Assembly: GCA_032718475.1 (NCBI GenBank)
Contig: JAUCBJ010005428.1
Coordinates: 1 to 54,863, forward strand
DNA from: Nemertoderma westbladi
Lineage: Eukaryota; Xenacoelomorpha; Nemertodermatida; Nemertodermatidae
Direction of reading: 5' to 3'
DNA: 54,863 nt
Each line of letters starts with the position of its first letter. The first letter of the stretch is position 1. The notes below the pieces were generated by a model. It ran no database searches. It was not told the DNA's origin and saw only the letters and a list, made by a program, of their open reading frames with translations. Shown here piece by piece: positions 25,301 to 37,300 of the stretch. Position numbers and translations under genes: made by a program.

Positions 25301-28300
25301 GTTACGTTTCAAATAAAAACAATAAACGATAGTTTTTAAAGTATTCAGCTGTTTTGTTTGCATCGATTTCACGTTGGAGGGTGATGAACTTTGATTTTGT
25401 CCATAGTCTCAACTCAACCCACCTGCTAGGTATACTACAAGCACAGTATACTAGCTAGGTATACTACAGTACTACAAGTACAGTATACTAGCTAGGTATA
25501 CTACAAGCACAGTATACTGAACTGAACAGAAATTTATTTTTTCACAATAATAGGTTAGGTAGAAATACGCAGCCACATGGAAGAGTAATTAAATTATTAA
25601 GACAAGAAATTACTTGCAAACCAGCTATGCAGGTAATAGCTGCAACCAGAGAGGATTGGGGTGAGGGGAGGGGGGGGGGGCGACAAATTGAAGATAAATT
25701 CATAAATTATACACAAATAAATGTAAACTTTTATTTTTCATATCTTTAGTGTACTGTATAAAATATAATTAACAATTATTAAGAATTAATACGATTAAGA
25801 TAGTTATTGATAAGTTTGAAAAGACGATATACTGTGAATTAATTTATATTTAATTGAATTTGAGGTACATGACAGGGACTAGATACGTTAATTTTGTTAG
25901 GATAAAATCTTAAAAGAAAAAATATAGATATGATAAACTAAAGGTCATTTAATAACTTACGTTTTAATTTTTTTTTAAAAAGATGTTTGTTTGGCAGAGA
26001 TTTAAGACTATTGTCTACTAAAGAATTCCATATAGATGGACCGTTGTATGACAGCGAGTTTTTAGCAACTAAAAGTCGAACACGAGGAATAAAATAATTA
26101 CCAGATAATGCCGCACGTGTACCATAATTATAACGAACCTGCCTATTAATAGGCCAGGGTAGTTTTTGTCAAGAGTTGAGCCGTTCAAAAACACGATGTG
26201 GTTATGTGTGTGTGTGTATATATGTATAACCATCCAATATCTCAAAAACTCAAGCAGGTACGCAAAAATTTTAATAACAAACTCTACATAAATTTTGGTT
26301 GCGCACAAGACTGTAGATTTTTTGTGGCGTTTCGATCACGGGGTCACTGAAAAATAGCGGTTTTGAAAGTTTAAAGACGAATTTCACCGATTTCAACTCG
26401 TCGAGTATGCAACAACTTTTTTATTTGGGCTATTCAGTCACTTGAGCAACATATTTGTGCCTCAGAATCTTTTCAAATATCGCCAATCTCGCACAGAACG
26501 TCGCCAAAATTTGTTAGTCCGGCAAAAAAACTCACTAATTCGTCTAAAAGAGTAAATTATTTGGTTACAGAATAATACTGTATGATTCAACTAGAAAAGC
26601 CAGCCAGCTGGCAGTAAGGAGACCCTCCATAGACAAACGTAGTGTTAGTTGGGTCCCTCCTCATTCATTATCATCAACCTATAAAACATTTAAACGGCCC
26701 AGTGCTTACAATTCAATTACCTGGCCTCCCATCTAACATAGCAGTGAGTAGTATAACCTTATAGCAAAATAATTAGTATTAATCCCTGAAACAATATGTT
26801 TAGCGCTTCGAAAGTACTTGTCCCTAACTAAAATTATGTCCTATTTCAGATGAGATAAATAAAAATGTAATAGCTCCAGTTGTTTTCCAGATATCAGCAC
26901 CTTTCGAAATTGATAAAATTACTCAAAATACATCCCCCTTCAAAGACTTTGGTATAACCATTAAACCATATTTGCTTTTTTGGTTAGTCGAATTAATTAT
27001 TAGTAATCGAAAGCGAAATTAGAATAAAATCTTCATTGTTTATTTTTTAATTGTCACTAAAAGAGCACCAAAATTACAATACAAGTAGCTCGAAATTTTC
27101 AAATAACTAAAAGTGATAATTTGGCCGTATAGTTTGGCTACTGAGGTTTTAAAATGTACTCATTGGCAAGGTTTATACAATTGTGGTATTTTCAAAAATG
27201 GCAAATTTGTCAGTCGAAAATTCGAAGTGCCAGCCAGAGAAGTTGGCACGAGGATCGTCGGTATTAAATTATTAAACAATAAATTTGTTTGATTTATAGA
27301 AATAGATTAACGAAGGTCGTGGGTATAATATGATTGAATATTTTGTTTGATTTATGGAAATAAATAATGAATGAATTTTGTATAAATAAGTTTTCCATAA
27401 AATATTTGGTGCTGAAAGAATTGTTTCTGGTTGACAAGTAATTATTTTAGGGATAGGGAGATAGAGAAATTGTTCTTGGGGAAATGAATAATTGTTTTTG
27501 GGGGATGAATAATTGTTCTTGGGGGATAAATAATTGTTCTTGGGGGATAAATAATTGTTCTTGGGGGATAAATAATTGTTCTTGGGGGATAAATAATTGT
27601 TTTTGGTTAGAGATACTGTATTCTAAATAGGGGAATTGGTGCTACAAAAATATATATTTGGTGCTAAATATTTTTTTTGGTGTCAAATCAGAATAAAGCA
27701 GAAAACAATGGTTGGCTATATTTGTTCACTACGTTCAGCGAAAATAAAAAATTAAACGTTATAATTAGCTACTAATGTCAGAATGTCCTTTGCTATGTAA
27801 ATTCGAGCGGGATTTTTAAATTGCAGAATTGATAACATAAACAATCAGTTACTAATCCTGTACCGGTACTAGACTAGATTATGAACTATTTCGACTGCTG
27901 GACTGAACTACGAGCTTCCCGATGAATGCGGTGTGGCATTCAAGGTGTAGAAATGCTCGGTTGGACATGGCACATGAAGTAAAGTAAACCCGAGAACAAT
28001 GACGACGAGTCCAAATAAACCCGGAATGACGGACTGACTGCTGGACTGAGTCAAATAAACTCAGCATAAAGACTACAGAGTCCAGAATTCGTTTTACTCC
28101 ATGTGGTTTCTGTCCATCCGAGCATTTTTTCCCCTAAATTCCACACCGTACTCATCGTTAAGCTCGCAGTTTAGTCGAATCGTATATATTCTATTCTATT
28201 GCAATACCGGTACTGGCTGAATTGGTATCAATTCTGCAATATAAAAATCCCGCTATTCACTTAGAAATGGTTATATTTCAATAGGCCTAATCATGATATT

Positions 28301-31300
28301 TAATTTCGAATTTTCGCCGAAGAAATATACCGAACTATTGTTTTCTGTCTCAATATTTTAATATAAATCCAGGTGTTTCTAGATGATTCTGGCATTAAAC
28401 GTAGGTGTTCCGCTTTTTGTACGTACCAACTAATAACTACCGGTACCGCTACAGGTAGTGGTTCTACACTGATAACTAAATGAAAATGAAATACCGGTAT
28501 ACTGTATTGCGCAAGCTTTGTAGATTTGAATTAGCGGCCTAACCCCTAACTGATAATTATAATTTCTATTGTATTATTTCATCTTGTATGAATTTCTATT
28601 GTAATAGTATTATTTCAACATTTTATAGGACCTACCGCTTTGATTTAAGAGATTTAAGATTTAATGACAGTTGTCTTACACTAGTCAATAAGACAATGAA
28701 TGGAAATAAAGATACTTCTATCTCTGAGGCTGATGCGGCAGTTGGGTCGAATGTGTTTGCGCAATTGTTTAGGGCACAAGCTCTTCAAAACATATTTTGT
28801 TATTTAGACACTAATGATCAATTAGAGTTTTGTAAGGTGTCGAAATTCTTTCAGAAAATTAGTCCATATTTGCTCCATGGTGTTCGTAAGCTAATTCTGC
28901 CATACCGTTGCTCAAATGAGAATAGTTGTACCTTGTATCATCCCACCACTGTGACGGAGTTGCGAGCTATTCTTAGTAAATTCTCATTTCTCCGCGAGCT
29001 TGAGTTCACTGATCCTGCAAGTGGCGAGTCTACCGTGGAAGTGTTGAGGGCAGTCTCGGAAACTAACCCTCATCTAAATAAATTGTATATTTCCTTCAAC
29101 CACAAACATCATCTAGACAAAGAGTCACTCCGGGCAATGCCGTACCTCTTCCCCAGTGTTACGCATCTCACAATTTACGGACACGAGGAAAACAAGTTGG
29201 GGAGGATGATTTGGGAATTGAAAGAAAGGGAGTTGTTTATTATACTTAGTGGAATTGGATTGCAATTAAGATATCTGAATATCTGTGGCCATTTCGACTG
29301 TAAATCCTTTAGTAAAGTCGCGCTACCAAAATTAGAAACCCTGATTATCTTACTCGCAAACGGGGACCGCTTTCGTCCCAATTCATTTTGCGATATTGGA
29401 AAAACTTCATCGAGTCTTAAGGAAATTACTTTGAACGGCCAGAAAAAAGGTCTCGAACAACTGTATCCACACCTGAACCCCGACAATCTCGCTCCCGTCG
29501 ATCCACGGGATGCTCTTAAGATCATCGAATTTGAATCAATTAAGAAATATCTCCCTCAGTTAAGAGTGAAGGTGATTCGCGAACGAACCCCTTTCTATAG
29601 GGAAGATATTCTAACAATATATCGAGATAACAAACAGAAGAAGGTCGAGTTAGATATCCATTTCACCGCTCCTGGGGATGAGGACGATATGGATGACGAG
29701 GCTTGGGATACCATGTATATTTACCTTCCAATATGTCACTGTATTACCACATTCAAAGCGTCTCATATATATGATAGATCTACGATGGAGATATTCGCTA
29801 ATTCTATCTGTTTGTTTTCTGTTTTGGAATATTTAGACGTAACTTTTTCTATAGACGATGACAGGCAACCTAGTGATGATAGCTCGGATTTCCTTGACAC
29901 GATGTTGGGGAATCTCCCCGCTACTATGAGGGAACTTCGAGTCGATGAAAAGTACAACTTTGATTGTTACCACGACAACGTAGTTGATGGTTGTGAGTCT
30001 TGCGGAGTGGGCCCACCTCAAAGAATCTGGCCTCATTCAGTCGATCTATTAGTTGCATCGCGGTATCTACTAACCAAAGTCCATCTATCGGCTCCCAATG
30101 GCTCAGATGTCATTCAATATGCCTCAAACACTCACCCGAATATCGATTGGAGCTGGACGACTCTAGTCGGGCATTGATAACTAACTATAACCGTTTGCGT
30201 TATTAGTAGTTACGGAACTTTTATTTTATGGTTGTAAACACCATTGATGTAAAATGTGTTGTGTATAAAATTGTGTAAAACTACAGAAATTGTAGGCCTA
30301 CGATATTTTGCTAATTTGAACAATTATTATTGTGGTTTAAAAATATCTTATTATACCTGAATAACAAACTTTTCATGGGTAAATATTTTGACTCAATTAT
30401 TATATTCTAAAGTAGCGAGATGAATTGTGGGGCTAGCCATGTGAGACTTTTAGACATCATCAGTTTAACATACTCCCACTAGAGGGCTAAATATCTAAAC
30501 ATTAAACGTCCTCCCATTATGAACCATCTGCAAATCCCAACTCTGCACTAAAGGACGCAATGAAACTTGGCAGTTATGTACTAGACAACAGGCAACAGGC
30601 TACTTTTTTATATGGACGCGGATCCACTCTGCTGCTGGTAGAGGGAGAACTGACTGAAAGTCAGTGATAAGTGACTCAGTGATCAGACTAATAAGTGAAT
30701 CATATCCTTAAAAATCCAGAGTTAAATCTAATATTAGTGACGATTGCTGCATTCCATTCATTGTTCAATTTTTACAAGTAGACCTAAATGTTTATTTTAA
30801 AGGTTTCACAATGCCGCTGATGAGATTGTCTTGAACCATGACGTCATTCCACCAATCAACGATGACATTCAACTCAGTGTCGACGAATACCGGCAAAAAC
30901 TCTATGAGATGATAGTCGAGAAGAAAAACCAAATGAGAAGAATAAAAAGGGAAACAGTGAAAAGGTATGAGAAGTGGACTTAAATATATAGAGAAGTACA
31001 CCTGGGAGTAAAGGTGTCGAAGGGACTGATGGTATGGACGTAATGATGCGTTGTTATCTGATATTCAGAAGAATATTATTTTTTAGGACTCAATCAGCGA
31101 TTCCACAGCCAACACATCAGCCGACCAATCAATATACCTCCAATGGAACCCACCAACCGACAAACGAGCTGATTGGAGAGCCAAAACAATTAACACCTCG
31201 TGTAACTCAAGCTGGTTCCACAAATGGTGTTAGTGGAACAGGAGAACACCCATCATTGACTCCCTCAAGACATATTGAATGTTAGTCTGAGTAGCCCTAC

Positions 31301-34300
31301 ATTACTTTGTCAAACATGTCGACATGTGGTGCTCCTTTTCACAGGCGGATGAGCAGTCTGAGAGCCAACGTTATGATAGCCCTACAGAAAGTGAGAGTTC
31401 TTTATAGATTCATTTAGTCGTATTAGACCTAATCATCTCACTACTTCCATCGCCCACTATGTTAACAGACCTTGGTGTTAGTGGTTAACTCATTTGCCTT
31501 GAATTCGTATCTCTAGCTCCAGGGATCATTGAATCGTGCACCGCAAGTGGTCACGGGAGGTTACGTTATGGCACAATTAAAGCTAAAGGGACTCACCCAG
31601 GGCGCATCTCTACGTATCCAGGGCGCATCTCTGCCTTGCTAAATTGACTACTTTTTTTAACCTTTCACCCAACGGTTTTTCTTTCAGCTGCAGCAGCCAA
31701 TGATCAACCTCAATCTGGTATGCAATACGGCCAATCCGGACGCAGTAACAATAACATGAAGCCTACCAGATACCGGTCGCCTTACAGCCAATACGCGATT
31801 AATAGGGAACGCCAGGATCAGGGTTACTATGGCAACCAGAGATTGGACGGGACCGGAGACAGAGAACATTACGATCAAAGCAATGGTTGGTTGATGGATT
31901 GACTTTTACGATCGCGGGTTGAGCGGTCTATCTCTTTTTGCATTGTGCATTTGCAACGGGTGGTGTTTCTTACGAACTTAACAACTAAATCTTTACATTT
32001 TTTTCAGCGTCGTTTTATCAAAGTCGATCCGGGATTCGAACTGCTCCTAACCGGTACGGTTACGGTCGACCTACTCCGACATTGCCGCAGAATCAGCAGC
32101 AAAACCCGCAGCAAATGGGAGCTGGGACGAGGCCAGCTGATACAGTTAGTATTTATTGTCGGTATTAATTAATTGTTGGAGTTCAGGATTTATTATGTTA
32201 TAATAATTGACGAGCTGAGCATAAAAAGATCCTATGTGACAAAAGTGTCATTCTGAGAAAATCACACTTTTGCGTTTTTTTTTACCTACACATTACAGTT
32301 GATGTTGGCATTCTGTATTTTTGCATGCAAGTACAGGGATGTACTTCAAAATCTTTACTTTCAAAAAAAAGTTTTCAAAATTTTCAAAATTGTTTTGCAT
32401 ATATTATACAGTATTGTTGTACATAAGACCTTTTTTGTTTATGTCTATGCGATTTTTACTGTACATAGGACTATTTTACTCCAGCATATCAGACAGTATA
32501 GTTCATATGATCTCAGAACCTTATTGGTTAGTTAAGTTAGGTCTCATAGGACCTCTGTATGAGTATAACTCTGATTCTCAAGTTAAGTTAGGTCTCATAG
32601 GACCTCTGTATGAGTATAACTCTGATTCTCAAGTTAAGTTAGGTCTCATAGGACCTCTGTATGAGTATAACTCTGATTCTCAAGTTAAGTTAGGTCTCAT
32701 AGGACCTCTGTATGACTATAACTCTGATTCTAAGAAAAAGTCACATAGGACCTTTTTATGCTCAACCCTTCAATAATTCTATCGGTATATATTATTATGT
32801 ATTAAATAACAAATGATAATCATTTAATAATTGTAATGTTATTATTATATTGTACGAAAAAAATTAAATAATTTTGATGGAATTACTTAAATTTTATTAC
32901 ATGTGCTGAAGGACCATCGGTGTAGAAAAGGTTTGCAAATAATTTGATCAAAATCTATTCACTCACTCAAAAGTTATTGCAACTTTAGTGTCTGCGCGGC
33001 GTACACCAAATGGGAACTCAATATCCAATATTGGTTTATGTTGTTAAGCGGCTCTCTAGTTACGTAATAAATATTCGAGAACACTAAATTATTTTAACAT
33101 TGAGTAAGGCAGCATCAGGAGTTGAAGAATACAATAATTTGAATCGCAGTAACTATGGAAGCAATATAGTAAAATACTACAGTTCAATTTATTTTGTAAC
33201 ACTATATAGTGCACTTCTTTTATTAAAGTTTTGAGCAACAAAAGGTACCAATTTAAGAATAAAATTACGTATTACTTGAGAAAAAAGGACATTTTTTTAA
33301 ATATTCGCTCGACCCTTTATTAACCTCGCTGGCGCGCGGCGCTCGGTAAATAAAATGCCTCGAGAAAAATCTCTACTTTTTTTCCCAAATAATTATTTAT
33401 TGTATTCGCGGTATTCTTATTGGTTGTTTGGGCTGTATTTTCTTACAGTAATAATAATAAATAATTTTATTTTCCAGTATTATGGATATGGTAACTCTCG
33501 ACAGAATTACAATCAGCCCTCCACTTATACGGTGAGTTATGTAAAAGTATTAATAGGCGGGAGATTATTATTTATGTTGTAATGGGAAAGGCCTTAGCGC
33601 AGCACGTGACTTTATGCCTCATTCGAGATTTTGGGTACCAATTAACTGTAGAGTTAAGAACAAACACCCTGTAGTTAATTAATTCCCAATGGGTTGATCA
33701 ATCAATTTCGATACAGTAATTATTACATTTAATCTCACCTATTTAGAGTAAGTATGGTTACTATGGTTACCAGAGACCATCTCAATCAGAATCTACCCAA
33801 TCAGTACAGAGACACGTTTCCGCACCTGTAAGGGGAACCAATAGGGGGTCTACGTTCTCTTCAGCTCTGAGGAATCCCACGGTGTTGAGAGAAGATAGAC
33901 AACCTCAGTCGAATCTTACTGTAACCAGTTCTAGAATGGTGAGTCACATTAATTAACCGACCAATGTTCAATATATTACACTTATTAACAGTATCGGAAT
34001 TATAACAATTTATGATATAATTAATAGCCCGAGTTCAATTTATTTTGTATTCATCACCATTACCTTTGGTACACTTGGTGTCCAAACTGTGTTTATCGTT
34101 GTAAACAGCCTGTAATATTTCTACTCTCTCTTTATTCCAAACTATTGCGTGGTAGGCCTCCGTTACGTTAGTTGCTAGGTAACCAACGCCAAACAGACCT
34201 AGAAGATTGGCCAATCTCGGCTGGCTCACTGTACATTTACACGTCTCCATGGTAACCCTCGGGTAGTAGTGCAGGTAGTTAACGCACATTTCTTGGTCCA

Positions 34301-37300
34301 GACCCATGCCGCTGACTGTGACGTCATTACGATTTCTGGTGTCATAGAAACATTCCGTTCTCATCTCATCCCCTGGGTACACTGTGACCGGGGGTAGGAT
34401 GGTGTGTATCAGTTGGAACCAGGTAGAGAAGTGGGGGTCCTTGTCTAAGGTAGACCAATTACCCTACAATACAAACATTTTTGTTAGAATTACTGTTATA
34501 TGGAATGTGAGTTAATATCAGTAAATTAAGTCGAAATTCCTTATAACAAACAAGTACAGGTAGTGTGATAAACCCTTGTGTTAAACATTTATTACCACAT
34601 ATAAGCTTCTCCTACCTTGTGGAAACATTTGTTACCACTGACCTCTCCTACCTTGAGGTAAACATTTCTTACCACTGGCCTCTCATACCTTGTGTTGAAC
34701 ATTAATTACCATACCAATATAAGCTTCTATTACCTTGTGGTAAACATTTGTTACCACATATAAGCTTCTCCTACCTTGTGGTAAACGTTTGTTACCTCTG
34801 ACCTCTTTTACCTTGAGGTAGCATTTCTTACCACTGGCCTCTCATACGTTGTGTTAAACATAGTTATTAATATAAGCCTATCTTACCTTGTGGTAAACAT
34901 TTCTTACCACTGGCTTTTCCATTCTTGTGGTAAACATTTCTTACCACTGGCCACCACACATCTCTTCTATCTTGTGGTAAACATTTGTTACTAATGGCCT
35001 CTCCTTTCTTGTGGTAGACATTTGTTAATACTGGCCTCTCCTACCTTGTGGTAAACATTTGTTACTACTGGCCTCTCCTACCTCGTGGTAAACATTTCTT
35101 ACCACTGGCCTCCCATACCTTGTGTTATGCATTAGTTACCAATATATACGCCTCCCTCCCATACCTTGTGGTAAACATTAGTTGCCACTGGCCTCTCCTA
35201 CCTTGTGGTAAACATTTGTTACTACTGGCCTCTCCTACATTGTGGTAAACAATTGTTTCTATTGGCCTCTCCTGCATTTGTAAACATTATTGTTACCACC
35301 CATCTCTCATTTGGTAAACATTTCTTACCACTGGCCTCTCATACCTTGTGTTAAACATTAGTTACCACTGACCTATCCTACCTTGTGGTAAACATTGGTT
35401 GCCACTGACCTCTCTTACCTTGAGGTAAACATTTGTTACCACTGATCTCTCATACCTTCTGTTAAACATTAGTTACCACTGACCTATCCTACCTTGTGGT
35501 AAACATTGGTTGCCACTGACCTCTCTTACCTTGATGTAAACATTAGTTACCACTGGTCTCTCATCCCTTGTGTAAACATTTGTTACCACTGACCTCTCCT
35601 ACCTTGTGGTAAACATTTGTTCGAACTTCAGTTCCTACAAGGTGACTATGGAGTTGTGAGCCGAATACGTTGATCCCATTGGTTGGAAGAGCTTCCTCTG
35701 TGCATTGTGATGGACAATGACATCCCCATTTGAAGTTGGGTTGTAATGGGGGTATAGCTAATCGGTTGTTATAAACAACGCCTGAAAGGATACATAATAA
35801 ACCTATAACCACAGTCATGAGGGAAATATACGAGACCTATAAAGCTTTCAAGGAAATATAGTCTATTTCGAATGATGCAGAATCTGAATTATACTGTCAC
35901 TACATTATACTGACACTACATTATACTGACACTACATTATACTGACACTACATTATACTGTCACTACATTATACTGACACTACATTATACTGACACTACA
36001 TTATACTGACACTACATTATACTGACACTACATTATACTGACACTACATTATACTGACACTACATTATACTGACACTACATTATACTGACACTACATTAT
36101 ACTGACACTACATTATACTGACACTACATTATACTGACACTACATTATACTGACACTACATTATACTGACTGGTTCCAAAGTTTAAAACAAAATATTATA
36201 TCTCACAACATGCAAGGCACTTTATGACAATGATTATTATATTTTTGACAATGATATTATTATTTCCTATTAGTGTCTTTGATTCTGAGAGACGAACATA
36301 GTTAATAAAAGGTCAAACACATACCGACATGCAGTGAATACTTTCACTTTTTCGGTATTTATTGCAAATCGATTAGTGTATTTGCTTCTAAGAGACGAAC
36401 ATAGTTAATAAAAGGTCAAAGACATGCCGACATGCAGCGAATACTTTCACTTTTTCTGTATTTATTGCAAATCGATTAGTGTATTTGCTTCTGGGAGACG
36501 AATACAGTTAATAAATGGTGAAACACATATCTCATTATTGAATGTTTGAAACTCGGAACATAGTAATCTCCATATTAATACCTGGCTTATTATTGTATAC
36601 TGATTTTAGTATAGTAGTGTTGAAGTTGTGTAGTAGTTATAGGTAATACTCGTAATATAATAAATGTTCAATATCAATCAGCTGCCTAATAAGGGCCAAT
36701 AAACAGTGGAACTAAGCGTATGACTGGATTTGTGGCTGCCATGCCGTAGAGAAAAATATGGTATAATTAAGGTGGAAATAATCTCTCAAAGAAAGAAAGA
36801 TGGCGAGAGCGCCTTTCTCAAGAAGATCATGAAATACAATCTGCAAGATTGGAAAAAGTTCGATCTCGAGCTTCTCAAAGGCGTTCACAGGAAGATGACA
36901 AAGAAAAATCTACAAGATTGTAAAAAGAGCTATCTCGAACCACTCAGTGACGTTCCCAAGAAGACGATGGAAGACGATCTGCTCGATTGTTAACACTGAG
37001 GACTAGAGCAGATGAAAGGCATTCTGAGGAAGATGATTCATTGAAGCTTGCCAATGCTAATCAGAGGCATACAAACTCCAAAATTCAACTGTTACCAATT
37101 GGTCATATGACTTGATATGTGGCACTTATCCAAAAAGTCGCACTTTTCATGACCACATTATGTGGTATAATGGAGCCTTCAAATTGACCAGCACCGGTAT
37201 GAAATTGGCTCCTGTCAAAGATTGTTTAGCCTAGCAGCCATCGATCCGCATCCAATGAACAGTGTACTACCGCCTAATCGGAAGCCTCCTACCTCAAATT

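Noticed and set aside
36730-36993. Lys-rich 87-residue protein
   Set aside because: Another frame of the same stretch gives [11 protein letters not shown]-type sequence typical of a Helitron N terminus; the Lys-rich reading is a shadow.
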